Shown one piece after another: positions 10,818-23,619 of a stretch of DNA of 64,000 nucleotides. Position 1 is the stretch's first letter. Every line of letters starts with the position of its first letter. The stretch spans positions 64,842,282 through 64,906,281 of the forward strand of contig CM056741.1 of the NCBI GenBank assembly GCA_029851415.1, written 5' to 3'. The position numbers and the translations under genes are program-made. The notes under the pieces are model-generated. The model worked only from the letters and a program-made list of their open reading frames with translations, was not told the origin of the DNA and searched no databases. Source of the DNA: Eretmocerus hayati. Taxonomy: Eukaryota > Arthropoda > Insecta > Hymenoptera > Aphelinidae.

Positions 10818-13021
10818 ATGCAGTTTTATACGTCTGTACGCAGAAACAGCTTGTTTCCAGGAGTCATCGCGTAGCGTTTCTACGTATGGACGTATAAAAT
10901 AATTTTTGTGGCGTGCGAAACTCGAGGGGAAATTTGTTCGAAAGTGGTGTCGACATAATTCCAGGGGGCATCCTGCACCTAAAAAAGAATAAAACCAGCA
11001 CCTACTTTCCTCTGCCAAAAAATTCTAATTCCACTGTAACGACATAGTAAGACACGGTGATTCATGATGATAAAAACCCGGCCTATCGATCGAGCCACGC
11101 CATGCCTTGCTGCATCATCTACTGAAGTGCTACCAACATTTGATTGTAAAATACCCGAAAAAATTATTCGAACATCAATTGCGCCCAATCGATGCTCCTG
11201 GCTTTCTTGTAATTGAAATCTCATGTTTTTGAAACAGATTGATACTTGGAGATGTCGCCGGGGATGATCGATCTTATATTACATCCTTATCAATTTCTGC
11301 ATGGGTCCAAAAAAGTTGATTATTGAGTTTTGATGATGTAATAAAAAAATATCGTTACTGCAGATCTGCCAGTTCTGGTATCATTAAATCGAGCTTGGTA
11401 AAATATGACCGCAAGTGAGATTCAGTCACATGGTTTCCTACTCTTGCATGCGTAAACAAACAGGTAGAAACAAAGAGTTTTTTCTTCTAGTGAATGAACG
11501 AAAAATGGAAAAAAACGAATTCGCCCACGTGGCTGATTGAATTGCTGATCTGAGAAGAAAAAACTGAGCGAATGGCGAACAATATTCATCAGAATACTGG
11601 CAGAAATTGTTAGAGATGTAGAGAGGAATGTTTCACGCTGTGTAAGCAACAAAAGGGATGAAGAGCGCCGCGCGGCTTTTGCGTTCCCGCATGAATATTC
11701 ACGCCGCAAGTCGAGAGTATGCACGGTGGCAAGCGCGAGGTGCACGATACATCCTCGCGAATTCGATCGATATTTGCACAGAAGGGCGCAGTTGTCGCGA
11801 TAGCATGTAACTACATCCTACAGGTATATGTAATATGTACTGATACTGTCTGAGATTGCCCGCGTGTCTTAGCCCTTTTGTGTGATCTTGGGGAGCGAAT
11901 ATCTTACCGCACTTGTGCGAACCTAGGCAGCTACTGTTGAAACGCATTGTTTGAGCTTTTTGATATACTGAAAGACAGGGTAATCTTGAAACTGTCTGAC
12001 GGAGTGTACCCCACAATTTAAGCAAAATTACGTGTCGGAAATGTGAACGCTTCTTTAGTTTATGCTAAGATACAGGACGGGAAGTTTCATGAAGTTCTTC
12101 TTGAAATGCAATGAATAGTGGCGTCATAAACATGTATTCCTCACATTAACTTTTTCTCTAAAAATGTCATTTTAAAATAGTCACATTATTATCTTTTATA
12201 TTCACGAGATCGTGTTAGTCTATGGTTTTCAAGTGTATGGCTTTGGTAATCAAGAATGCGTACTAATGACATTTAAGGGCTCAAGCAGAGCTCAAGTAAC
12301 ATCTGTAATTTTTCCATAAAAATTTCATACCACCATAGTTACGATGCATCTATATATGTTTACGACTCCTACACATGAGAGTCTTTTTCATGTTAGCGGA
12401 ATTAGCTCTTGAGCCTTTCTTGGCCTGAAAAAATTCGCTCAGAATATACCCACACTACTTTTACTAATATCAACATTGGCTACTTATCATCAAATTTTCA
12501 AAGTAGCATCACAATGCTAGACTTGAATGAACATCGATAATTAGGTAATCAGATGTATTTGCTCAGGCAAATTTTCACCAACCACAGAACCTCTCTGACA
12601 AGCCAAAGATGCAAAAATACGTTTATCCCGTTAAAAAACGTCGAAATAGCTAAACTAAACATGTGCAAATGCATTGGCTCGAGGTCGAGGCTCAGCTGCC
12701 TGGGCCAAGAAGATCCATTCCCCTCGATACAAACCAGTCTGCTATATTAAAGCAATTTTTTATCCCTACTGGTGCATGGGGATCCAAATTTTTTGTGTGA
12801 AACCTTGCTCAGAACCAGGAGCAGGGGTATCAATCCATCACAGTTACAGCCGCGAATATTATCAGGATCAAATTTAGGGAGTATCGTTTCGTTGAAATTC
12901 TCAATGTTGCATGATTTGATCTCAAATTCGTTATGTCGGTTTTTGCAGGCCGTATTTATTTACTTGAAAATTATCATGAATAGGTGAGTAAATCGCAGAT
13001 CTAATTGAATTCATGTAAGTA
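10818..13021. other. Intergenic stretch, nothing recognised
   Basis: Several open frames of 65-110 codons exist on both strands, but they overlap one another and show no domain signature or splice consensus. I see no RNA gene or repeat that I can support. Confidence 0.5.
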
Positions 13022-13928
13022 CCGTCAATTGGGGTAACTTCGACCAGCAGGGGTTACTTCAGAACAATCGAGCAAAACTTCGTATATCTCCGCTACCTGA
13101 AAACCAGGTTCCTCTCCAATTCTAGTGCCACTTTTGCTCACATTAGAGGCATATGTGAGAAAAGTTTTGTACCAGTGTATGGAAGCTCCGATCAGCGGTG
13201 TGTCCGTTTATAACGAAATTTTTCGAAAATATCATTTTGGAGCTAGACAAAGTTGCTCCGAACAATCAGTATCATTCGAGAACTTCCAGGCCGAATCCAT
13301 GCAGGGTAATGGCGCTAGATTTCATCAAACCAGACCAGTACCTTGACGATTTCATCTTTTTTTGCATTGATATACTTACACCTTGACTTAATTTGGTACT
13401 GTATAAACTGAAAAGTTCGTGTTTTTCTTGCAAACCGGGGTAACTTTGGAACTTCTTAAATAGGAAAATGCATCTTTTTTCGAGTCATGGGGTAATTTTG
13501 GAACACCTCAGAAAACCGAAAAAATCAGGTTTTTCTGGGTAGCGGGCGGTAAACTTTGGAATACTTGATGATTGAGCTTCGGGAAGCGTGCTATAAGGTC
13601 CAAGAGTCTTTTCCACGAGATCTCCCATGACACACGGGAGTCTCAATGACACTGGAGGCATAGCAAATCGATTTTCGATGTTTAGGAATGAATACAGAGC
13701 CATACAGCAAAACAATGTCAAAATTGCTCACGTTTCCCTTTTACTGTTCGTAAGTTACCCCAATGGAGATATAACATTGGAACATCACTTTAAACACCCA
13801 TAGCTCCGACCAGGGATCCAAATAGACTTTTACATCCTTCAATTGAAACATTGCATTCTAGCTGTAAGACTTGGAGATTATAAAGGAATTTCAATGGAGA
13901 ATGATCAGAAGGGTTCCAAAGTTACCGC
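13022..13928. mobile_element. TA-target (mariner-like) MITE, right end damaged
   Basis: The left end is TA followed by CCGTCAATTGGGGTAACTT, the terminus of a family with better copies at 29213-30075, 23620-24460 and 46478-46889. Internal GGGGTAA(C/T)TTTGGAAC blocks recur at about 13436 and 13487, and an inverted GGTTCCAAAGTTACC closes the unit at 13914-13928. The expected final CCCCAGTTGACGG-TA is missing: the LTR retrotransposon begins at 13930, and the sequence beyond its far end does not restore the terminus either. The right end was therefore already lost or has diverged. Confidence 0.6.
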
Positions 13929-13929
13929 G

Positions 13930-14438
13930 TGTTGTGTGGAGATCGCATGAATTTCTTTTTGGTAACGAACTTGCTATAGCCCGACAATGTTGGAACACGT
14001 GTGAACGATTGAGTGACGAGGTAAAGAGAGACCCTTGAGCCTTGAGTTTTATGAGCGCGCTCGGCGCCGATTTTCTGTGCGTGGCCGAGGCGCGTCGCCG
14101 TAATTTTTTGGAGATCTAATAAGCCGCTGGTTGCCCTGTGTACCCGGGTTGACTAGGTGTGAGTTCATTATATGATTTAAGTATATGGAATGTTCTAGAA
14201 TTTTCCTATGTATGTGTTACCCCCATCTGAAGCCCTCCGTGGGCAGAAAACCACGTACGGCAATATCGGTAGTCAGTCGCTTGAGAGAGCGCTTCTGATT
14301 CACATCTCTATGTAGCGGAGCATTTTTGGGCTCTCGCATCATATCACACCACTTGTACGTTTTGGAATAAACACATCACAACTAGTCCTCGTCTATTAAT
14401 TTAAACGTGGACGCACCAATGGGCTGGTACATTAGACA
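13930..14438 (+). repeat. 5' LTR (509 bp)
   Basis: Starts TGTTGTGTGGAGATCGC and ends ATTAGACA. It matches the 3' LTR over its full length with about six substitutions, roughly 1.2 percent by eye, so the insertion is fairly young. The inside contains AATAAACACATCACA near the 3' side, a possible polyadenylation signal. Confidence 0.88.
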
Positions 14439-14456
14439 TGGTCCTTCGAGCCGGAT
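14439..14456 (+). promoter_or_regulatory. Primer-binding site for minus-strand priming
   Basis: TGGTCCTTCGAGCCGGAT begins at the base after the LTR. It reads as the complement of a tRNA 3' end: CCA tail, acceptor strand, and the TTCGA of the T loop. I cannot say which tRNA without a tRNA set. Confidence 0.75.
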
Positions 14457-17400
14457 GCAGAACATCGAATTCCTACATTCGGCAAAATCAAGATACAAAT
14501 TGTAGAGACTCGATAAGTGAAAATAGTGGAGTTTAAGTGTGGAGAAATTATTCCTGCGCTATGGAAAATTGTGCATCTGAGTGTTAGAAAGAGTGAATCC
14601 GAGCAAACGTCACTTGTGTGAGAGCTGTTGCTGGATCGCGAAAAATCGTGTATTTGATGTGATACATTCTGTGTTCAAGCAAGCGCCAAGTCTAGCGTAG
14701 AGCAAAGAACTGCGGCTCAAATGTGTTATCAGTGAAGGTTCCCGAGCATCTCCAAGCAAGCTCACAATAAGCTACGGTTCGTGATGTGGGGGAGCATAAT
14801 ATGCAAGCTCATGGCCCGGTCCGAACCGCGAAATATAGAGTGAATGGTTAAGGTCTGTAGGCATTCTAAAGCAAGCCCATAGTAAGCTACGATTCATGGT
14901 TCCAGGGGAGCATCATAAGCAAGCTCATGGCCTGGCCCGAATCGCAAGAGAGGTTGTGAGGTTAGGAGCATGTGTGAACTAAATAATCAGTGAATAAAGA
15001 TGAGTGAAAGTAGTTCGTAGAACATTGAATGAAGGGCAAAATGCAAGCTTGAGCGAAACTATCGCCCCCACGGAAACCTGCGGGATCGTCCGAACTGGTG
15101 GAATCATCTATAATCGATATTGATGGTGAGTGTTTTCTCGATTTGCCTATAACCCCAAATCGCCTCTATTTTGTGATGATTGAGTGGGATTAAGTCCTAA
15201 TTTTGAGATTTCAAAGAGATTCACATACTTGGAATGAGCACGATTTGATTTGATGTTTCCGAAGAAAGCCGGAATAGTATGTACACCTCACAAGACTACT
15301 GCTCCAAACTGCTGAACAAAGTCCAAATTTTTCTGATCGAAGCGTTTGTAAGACTAGTGAACACGAGTGAATCGCCAGCCCCAAGCCAATCGATCTTGGG
15401 TACAAATTGGTTGAATGTGTCTGCATCATGCAACTTTAAAGTAATGAGTCGTAAAATAAAGTTATCTATGCCAAAACTTCTGAAATCCGAATGAGAGAAT
15501 TTGATTTCTTGACAGTCTTATCTAGTGTGACATCTTCACCTTTTTAGCAATTCAGCTTGAACCTGATGGTTTTCTATGCGAGATACTGATTCAAGATGTA
15601 TGGCTGGCAAATGTTGACAAAAACGAGTCAGTTTTTGGTCGTTGCCATCATACTTAGATATCTCTCATTTTTGATCGCGTTTGGTTAGTAACATCGTCAT
15701 TGAACGTCAAACCCTCTCTCTCACGACTCGCCTAAGATCAAGATTTCTGTTTTATCAATACAAGTGACTTGAATTCTGAGTACAATTGGCGCCTTCGCGA
15801 GTTTCAATTATTGCGTTCGAGGTCATGAGTGGCCACTACGATGAAAAGATAAATCCCACATCTTATAGATTTTTGTGGTATGCCACATCTTGACCACTTA
15901 TTCGAACAAGTATACAATCTCGTGAATATATTGAAATTGGTCGAGCACATCTATGGTCAGATTGGAGTGTCGCCGTCGACTAGGCTTGGAAACTGTCGAA
16001 TACATTCAACATTTTTGTGTCAAATCACTCCACAGACATTCGAATAAAAATGGAAAAGAGAAAAATGGCGTCACATTTGCTCTTATGGAAATTTTGTGCA
16101 GCTTCCCCATCAATAATAGCCTATCGGAGTGCTCGTGAGTGCCCTTGAGTTTTGTGGACTTCAATGAATCATAGAAACGCACTTTAGGTAACGAAATGAA
16201 ATATTCCGATCTTTGCAAAAAGACTTGAAAGGTTCAAATTGACCGTTGATTGACAAGACAAGCTTCGGAGAGATTCTTTTTTGATCTCTGAGGTTTTCAA
16301 ATCGCATCCAAGACTCATTTTCATCGTGGCAGTTCGGTTTCGTTGTGTTATCTCAATCTTTTCGGAATTGATAGATAAAAGTGTACCGCAATAGAGGTCC
16401 AATTTTGTCTTGAGAATATATTAAAAGAGAAAAGCTGGTCATTGAAATAACTCAATCTGATTTCGGAGAAAACTTGCGACTCCTGGAGGAGCAAATGAAT
16501 TACTAAATGAACTTTGATTGGAAATTCCGGACTCACTCATAGACGATTGGAGAGTCATGCAAAGAGAAGGACGAGTTCAGAAAGTCCAACATCTTTTTCT
16601 CAAAACCAATTTTACTACTCAGAAATTCTGTGACTGCGATAATAGTCTAGCATTGCCACTCAAAAAATCACTATGTCGTCATGGAAACGATACTGTATGC
16701 AGTTGAACAAAGATTTTGGTCGTCCGACAGGAAGAGTCAAGTTAGAGCTGCCGTAAAAGGTCAAGAAAGTGCTACGTTTTTCGCGAAAAACTTAGCCATT
16801 ACTATGTAAAATCGGTAATCTATCGTCAAGAACGTCTCAGCAAGTTAAACGACTTAAAATTATTGGTATTCGATTATTGTATTTATTCACATTGAGGAAT
16901 TGAAGAGCTTGACTCACTCACGAAGATGGACACAATGTTTCAAAGATTAGCATGACTTTAGAATATTCTATCTGAACTTCGATTTCCATGATGATTCAAT
17001 TACTCGCCAGCTCGTGCTGATTTGCATACTTTATTCTTTTTTTTTCTCCAATTGAGGCACCAGATGTTCATAACACAGAGAAGAATTTCAGGTTCCAAAG
17101 GTTTCTTGAAATTTTATGTGGCTATATTTGTTTGCATGGTCACTAATCAGTACATATTTAGGTAGTCGAAGACTTATCTAATACGGGAGCTTTCAAGAGT
17201 ACATTGAAGCGATTCATAGCTAGGCGTGGTTTACCGTTAGATGTTCATTTTGAGAACGCAACCAATTTCTGAGGTCACAAAGTGTGAGCTTAACGAAGTT
17301 CACGGAATTCTGCATTCGCCAAATCTGTAACAGGTTGTGAGCGGAATTGAGAGCAACCATCGAATACATTGACATTTTATATCTCCTCCTCCTCCCAAAT

Positions 17401-17896
17401 TTCGTGGCTTGTGAGTAACGACAGTTGAGTAAATCAAATATCACGTCAAATGACTTTCATGTGACAAAGGGCTTACTTTTTCAGCGGTTTACAAAGTCAT
17501 CAGCGAAATAGAGGCAATACTAAACTCACGTCCCTCAACACCGGTCAGATGACATTTGTTGATAGGCGAATTGATGAAAACTCTCCCCAAACATGACAAA
17601 AGCTCGTGCTCATGAACCGACTCAATGCTTAGGACATCGTTGAGAAGATCCGACAAACACTCTGGAGTCGATGACATGAGAAATACTTGAGTTTGATTAA
17701 ATGTTGAATACAAATAAATGGGCACTGGTGCCAATCTTAGCACGTGCTTACTGGGACTTATCAAAGGAGCCAAGCATGGAGTCGATCATGGGCCGAGTCG
17801 AAGAAATTTTTTCAGGTACTGATGATGTTACGGTGACATTGATGAAGATAAAAGTAATGAACGATTTGCAAAAGAAAGGTGCAAGTAAGATGGGAC
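14457..17896 (+). other. Internal region of the LTR element, no gag-pol recognised
   Basis: A leader-like section is followed by AT-rich sequence with only short, mutually overlapping frames. A two-copy tandem repeat of about 116 bp lies at about 14744-14975: both copies contain AAGCAAGC, TAAGCTACG, GGGGAGCAT and CAAGCTCATGGCC. The only frame that may matter is the one starting at 17701. Confidence 0.6.
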
Positions 17897-17992
17897 CAGG
17901 GTGGGTCAACTCTGTACAAACTTTTGGCAGACAGTTTTAGTTCTTGGCGTACTCCCTAGGCTTACGTGGCGCTGTTGTGCGCCTTTTACACT

Positions 17993-18831
17993 GGCCGCGT
18001 CTACATTAGACTTGTACGCGCGCCGACGCGCGGATTTGTACGCGTGCATCGTATGCGCGGACGGAGCAATCAGTTGGCATTGCAGGACGCCGGAAAAACC
18101 CTGTTTGCAAAATATTGGCAACTTTTCTCTTATCATCCAAAAAATTTTGAAAGTGGGCAAAGGCTAAAGTGATCGAGTTCTATTTTTCAGTTCAAAGATA
18201 TGGCTCACAAGTCAAATAATTTTTTCAGGGTCAACCATCATGTTAATTTTGAAGTGAACTAATCAAGTTCTAAACAGTATTATTTTTATAAAGTCAGCTT
18301 ATCGTTGATGGGAATATGGTTTTTTTCGCATAGTTTCTCTTGTATGGAGCATTTCACCAAATGAAACTGCTTTTTTATGAATCTAAGGCATGTTCCAGAA
18401 ATAAATTCATAATTGTCATTACATCAGAGTTGATACATGTGTACATACATATGTGTATGGATACGTCTAACTGAAATTTTCAATAAAATCATTTTACCTA
18501 CATTTTTCTAGTGATCTATTGAGTGTGTGGCTTGAATTCAAGGGAAAATGAAATTTTTCAAGAAATAATCTGAGTCCAAATTGTGGCTGACGCGGTTTTT
18601 ATCAATTAAGATGATGATAAATCATTATGATCCAGACATAAAATATTTAATCCGATCATTTTAGCCTCTGCCCCACTTTTAAAATTTTTTGGATGAAAAA
18701 AAATTGCTAAAATTTTCCGAACTGGGTTTTTCCGGAGTCCTGCAATACCGATAGATCGCTCCGTCCGCGCATACGACGCACGCGTACAATCCGCGCGTCG
18801 ACGCGCGTACAAGTCTAATGTAGACGCGGCC
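17993..18831. mobile_element. Foldback element nested in the left hAT arm
   Basis: Begins GGCCGCGTCTACATTAGACT and ends with its complement, with arms of about 175 bp and a loop of about 490 bp. ACT flanks both sides (17990-17992, 18832-18834), a 3-bp duplication. The corresponding site in the right hAT arm (near 25795-25805) is empty, which confirms the boundaries. GG-type termini with a 3-bp target fit PIF/Harbinger-like MITEs, though ACT is not their usual TWA target. The arms are GC-rich with CGCGCG-type runs, unlike the AT-rich loop. Confidence 0.85.
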
Positions 18832-19111
18832 ACTTCTCCTCAGCCGCCGCGGGCAGCCAATGGCTGCGCGCCGCTCTCCCGCTCTCTCGCTGGCCCCGCC
18901 TACTCCAGCTTATACATTATAAGAATAAACAATTATACTATCATACATACTGTATAGATACTGTGATATGATGTATTGCGTGAATAACACGCACTTGCAT
19001 TATTCCACCAATTAGTTCTATCAATACGTAAAGAATGTGCAATAAATAGCAAGTTTGGAATCTGAATCATAGGCCGCTGAACATATGGAACATTTGAGCC
19101 TCTGACCGCAT

Positions 19112-19182
19112 AGTCTTCGGCGGCTGGGCGGTACAGCTCCTGCCTGCGACGCGAAAGGTTTTGGGTTCGATCCCCTCGAGTG
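19112..19182 (+). other. tRNA-like module 1, left hAT arm
   Basis: Contains GGCTGGGCGGTACAG (A-box-like), a CTGCGAC loop, then GGGTTCGATCCC, a good B box / T arm. It lacks a convincing acceptor stem. It is best read as a tRNA-derived (SINE-type) fragment carried in the hAT arm rather than a working tRNA gene. The matching copy lies at about 25441-25512 in the right arm. Confidence 0.5.
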
Positions 19183-19511
19183 CAAATTTTTTTCCTCATT
19201 TTTTTTGCGTTATCATTGATAATCATGGTTGATATGAAGGCAATTTTTTTATTTCATTTGCAGCTATGCTCACACTTTATATTTTGATCTCATTTTAAGC
19301 CAGGATCGACAACCATCGAGACAACCATGATACATAATGCCACAATATCGTACTGTTGAATTCCTTCAATCCAACAGTAATGCTGCGATTAATTCTACTT
19401 ATCGGTAACTCTTGAGTAAATACAGCTAATCACAACTTAAAACCTCTATCATAGAACCCCTATGTGGGGTCGATAAACTTATGCAACATTTAGACCCATG
19501 AAAAAGTACAT

Positions 19512-19580
19512 GATCAGAGGCCGAATGGTAAAGTTTTTGCCTTGGACGCAAAAGGTCGTGAGTTCGTGTCCCGTGCAGAG
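19512..19580 (+). other. tRNA-like module 2, left hAT arm
   Basis: Shows GGCCGAATGGTAAAG, then TTTTGC-CTTGGAC-GCAAAA (a perfect six-pair anticodon-type stem with a seven-base loop, TGG in the anticodon place), then GAGTTCGTGTCCC as a B-box-like segment. The right-arm copy has TGGCCGAATGG, a full A-box match. No clear CCA-end acceptor stem. Probably tRNA-derived and not functional. Confidence 0.5.
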
Positions 19581-19729
19581 TGAAATTTTTTGTTTTTTTT
19601 TGCTTTTTCATCAATAAAATTGGTTCGTATCGAGATAGCTTCTTTATTTCGTTTCTCAATATTTGTATTTCTTCACTAATATTGATATTTTCTTAATTTT
19701 TTGAAGGATCGAGGAAAACCCAAACACTT

Positions 19730-20195
19730 GTAGAAAGGAACTGTCTATTAGTTTTTGGCTCAAAGGAACTATCTAGAATCGTAAGAATTGAAACGAATTA
19801 TCTGAATTCGTCTGATTTCAAAGGGACTATCTCTAAAATTTTGTTACAAAGGGACTATCTGTAAATTTCTGGTTTAAAAATAACTATCTGTAAATTCCTG
19901 GTTAAGAGTAACAGTCTGAATTTGTCTGATTCAAGAGGAACTACTTGAAACTTTTTGTTTTAGAAAGGAACTATCTGTGAATTTTTGGTTCAAAAGGAAT
20001 TATCCGTAAATTTTCGATTAAAAGGAACTATCTCAAATTTCTTGTTTGAAAAGAAATTATCTGAAAATTCAATTTCCAGATAATTAATTTTAACCAAAAA
20101 TTTACAGATAGTTCCTTTTTACCCAAAAATTTTCGGATAGTTCCTTTTCAACAATAAGTTTCCACATAGTTCCTTTTCAACCAAAAATGTTCGGT
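19730..20195. repeat. Minisatellite with an orientation switch
   Basis: Degenerate units of about 33 bp (GGAACTATCTGTAAATTTTTGG with variants) repeat head-to-tail from about 19735. From about 20075 the same unit appears as its complement (CCAAAAATTTACAGATAGTTCC) for about four units, so the array can fold on itself. It follows directly on the inner limit of the left hAT arm. No coding potential. Confidence 0.8.
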
Positions 20196-20609
20196 TGAAA
20201 ATTCAACCGAATTGTTGAAATTGAAACCAGTGTGGTTAAAACGAAGGATTCCGGGTCAGAACGGCTTAAATTCATTTTCACATTTTTTGGGAAATTCACC
20301 TCGAAGTTTCCCTGCTATAGAAAATTCAGATTGTCATTTTTAGTGATCATGCTTCATTCATCATGTAATAAGTGGGTTTTTACGACGTTTTTTGCATGCG
20401 GCGTCATGGTTCTCGATTGCTTACACTTTTTACATATCATTTTGCAATGAAAATACGCTGCTAAAAGAGATTAGCAGAATGCTTTCTCTTGACGAAATTC
20501 GCCTGAGGAGTTCGATGGAATTGCATATAAACAAATCAATTTTAGAATGTAACAAACGTATCTTTGTAGGTCATTAAAAGTTGGATAAGTTGATTTGGGT
20601 GGGCTTACT

Positions 20610-22190
20610 ATATTTTGAGTTATTTTTTCGAGGAAGATTCTTAATCTATCGTTTTGTTGATAGGAAATGTCGATAAAATCGAGTTGAGGTTGATTAAAAT
20701 GACGGTTTCGGTAAAAATGTGGGTTTTTGTTGTAAAAAACTTATTCATTTAAATCACGATTTACTAGTTCAACTGAGATTGTTTTAACCAATGAATAAGA
20801 AATACTTACAAACCATCCATTGAGGTAACTGGAAGTTTGGTAAATTACTTGTACAGGCAGCTAAGGGGGAAAAATGAATATATTAAGAAAATGTTTTGAT
20901 ATTTTGAGCTACTTTTTCGATGGAGCTCAATAAGAGAATTTGGGTGATCTAAACTAGGGTTTTCTTACCAATGTCTCTAGTGCAGTTGACACAGAGTTTC
21001 GATAAAATTGGTTTGAGGATGAGTAAAATGAGGATTTTGGTGAAAATTTCAGTTTTTGTGGGAAGAAACTTCAATTTAATAACGATTCACCAGTTCAAGT
21101 GAATTTTGGTATGGACCAATTCATGAGGAATGTTTGGAACGTATCCTTCTTGTTAGATGAAAGTTTGGCGAATTACTAGTAAAGGAAGATAAAGGAGAAA
21201 AATGGATAAACGAAACAAATGTTTCATCACTTTTTGAGTTATTTTTCCGAGGAAGATTATTAGCGAAAATTAGGGGATCTAAACTTTATTTTTCTCAACA
21301 ATATGTATCGTTTGGTTGAGATAGAATTTTGATACAATTGGTTTGGGGATGAATGAAATCACGATTTTGGTGAAAATTTCAGTTTTTGTGGAAAGAAACT
21401 TCATTTTAATCGTGATTTACAAGTTAAACTGAAATTCCATATTAATCAACTCGTAAATAATGTTCGGAGAATGTGCATTTAGGTCGATGAAAGTTTGGTA
21501 AACTACTTCTACAGGAAGATAAAGGAGAAAAATGTATATTCGAAAAAAATGTTTCATTATTTTTTGAGTTATCTTTTCGAGGAAGCTTGTCAGTGAGAAT
21601 TGGGGAATCGAAACTGTATTTTTCTCACCAATATCTATCGCTTGGTTGAGACAGAATTTCGATGAAATTGGTTTAAGGGTGATTAAAATGACAATTTTCG
21701 TGAAAATTTCAATTTTTACCAGAATATCGAGATTTAAAGGGATCAAATGGAATTTCGGTATTAACCAATCGATAGATCATGCAAAAAAATGATAGTTTAG
21801 GTCATTAAAATTGAGATAAATGAGTGATAAAGGAAGGTACGAGGAAAAAATGAATATTAAGAGAAAATTTCCATTATTTTTTGAATTATTCTTCAGAGAA
21901 GCTTTTTAGAGGGATTTGGGCCATCTAGTCTGAGGTTTTTTGGATGATATTTATTGTTTGATTGAGACAGAATTTGAATGCAGTGGGTTTAAAAAGGGTC
22001 AAAATGAAATTTCTGGTGAAAATTCTGGTTTTTTCGAAAATTTGAGTTTGGTAAAGATTGAATAAAAATTCGGTATTAACCAACCGATAGATCAATCAGA
22101 AAAAATCCTAGTTTAGGTGACTCAATTCGTGATGAGACCGTGTTGGAAAAAGATATTTATGTATTAAGAGTCGAAATTTGAGCATTTTTC
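20610..22190. repeat. Five diverged tandem units of a satellite with about 320-bp period
   Basis: The block TTTTTGAGTTATTTTTTCGAGGAAG or variants recurs near 20614, 20905, 21231, 21561 and 21881. Each is followed in order by an AAATTGGTTTGAGGATGA-like, a GGTGAAAATTTCAGTTTTTG-like and a GGAGAAAAATG-like block. Spacing is 290-330 bp. The units are well diverged, the last most. Short frames read here are not genes. Confidence 0.8.
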
Positions 22191-22347
22191 GATCAAATTT
22201 GACTGGGAGCCGAAAGGTGCCAAATCACTGGGCTCTCAGAAATTGTATTCTGTACAACTTGCAGAAAGCCAAAAGTTGATAAGGTGAACAGTAAAAGAGA
22301 AAGCGTGTCCGGTATGAAACAAGAAACACACAGCCACACATACGAAC

Positions 22348-22554
22348 CAGGGTTTGACACGAAACTGATTTTTGAATTTCGGTTCATTTCGGGTCGGGGG
22401 GTCAAATTTCTGTGATAATTTTGGAGATGTAACCGATAATTTTGTTGATGTGCATTCAAGATGAATGGAGATCAATTCCGAAATTCTCACTGGAGTTTGA
22501 CCCCCTGACCCGAAATGAACCGAAATTCAAAAATCAGTTTCGTGCCAAACCCTG
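22348..22554. mobile_element. Small hAT-type MITE (207 bp)
   Basis: Begins CAGGGTTTGACACGAAAC and ends GTTTCGTGCCAAACCCTG, with arms of about 60 bp. It is flanked by the perfect 8-bp duplication ATACGAAC (22340-22347 and 22555-22562). The CAGGG end and 8-bp target match hAT. It encodes nothing. Confidence 0.9.
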
Positions 22555-22776
22555 ATACGAACACGGACAAAGGGGTGCAAATTGTTACCTACAATTGATA
22601 GATTTTGGCGAGAGGAAGAGAATGGTCTACGGCTTTTTTAGATAAACGGAATTTTGTTGAAGAAAATATTGGATTTAGTATAAAAGTTGATGAAAATTTC
22701 GCTGGGGTGAAAACAAAGCTTTCTCTTTAGAGAAAGCAAAAGGACTTCTACCGATCTGGTTCGCAAATGTTCTTGA

Positions 22777-22852
22777 TTTTTTTCCGGACTAGAACGGTAT
22801 AAGTCTATCATTTCTTCTGGAGTGGACTCATGCCGTTCTTGACCGGAAAAAG
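22777..22852. repeat. Imperfect hairpin
   Basis: TTTTTCCGGACTAGAACGGT pairs imperfectly with ACTCATGCCGTTCTTGACCGG downstream, around a loop of about 30 bp. Too little to assign to an element. Confidence 0.5.
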
Positions 22853-22854
22853 CG

Positions 22855-23619
22855 GAGTAACGAATCGACTTTTACTGTGTTAGATCGGAAAATATTCAGA
22901 AAATTCTAACTTCGAATTCTATATAATTTTTTCGAATCCTAACTTCGAAAAAATTCTATACCGTTTCGAATCAAAAAACGTCGTAAAACTATGGACTTTC
23001 GTGGAAAAAATGTCGAAAAATTTCGCGGGCCAGGCCGAATTATTCATATTTTTTATTACTGAATTAAGTTGACACTCAATGTGTTCAAGCCTGTTCTAAC
23101 ATCGATATATCACTAAACTGAACGTATACTACTGAAGAAAAATAGTTTCCCCAGTCGGTGTGGAAATCCAAAAAAGTGAACTTTCTCAGATAAAGCGATA
23201 TGTATCGATGATTTTTCCTGTTCAACGATTTATTATTTCAAAGTTCGAGAATGACTCCGGAAACATTTTTTCGGAGCAGTGTAGAATCAATATGGTGAAG
23301 TACATACTGACCTTACACCAGCTGTAACATAGTATATCACGTGTCCTCGGAGGAACAGTACATGCATTATTGCCCTGGGCGCTAGGACAATTTATTTCCC
23401 GAGCAAAGCGAGGGATATAAGCCCTCCACGCCCGAAATGGCCAAGCAAGGCACACCGCAATAATGATTTTTCATCATGAGAACCCTAAATCCGCATGTGA
23501 ATGCGGCATTTTTGGGTTAGAATGACGAAAAAAAAAACAAGTTGTAATATTATTTTGAGATATTTTTTAATACTAAGACAAAAAAAACTTTTTGGTCACC
23601 AAGCCACAATTATAAGGTA
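22855..23619. other. hAT interior, nothing recognised
   Basis: AT-rich sequence with no supported gene. A short frame near 23222-23455 shows no known domain. Confidence 0.45.

Noticed and set aside
14439..17896. Possible gag-pol of the LTR element
   Set aside because: I looked for reverse transcriptase, protease, integrase and zinc-knuckle motifs in the short frames and found none that I could defend.
18933..19226. 97-codon frame repeated at 25397-25690
   Set aside because: Lies in the mirrored hAT arms and overlaps the tRNA-like modules on the opposite strand; a by-product of the inverted repeat.
19512..19580. Functional tRNA gene with TGG anticodon
   Set aside because: Anticodon-type stem and B box are present, but the acceptor stem is not convincing and the unit is locked into a transposon arm.
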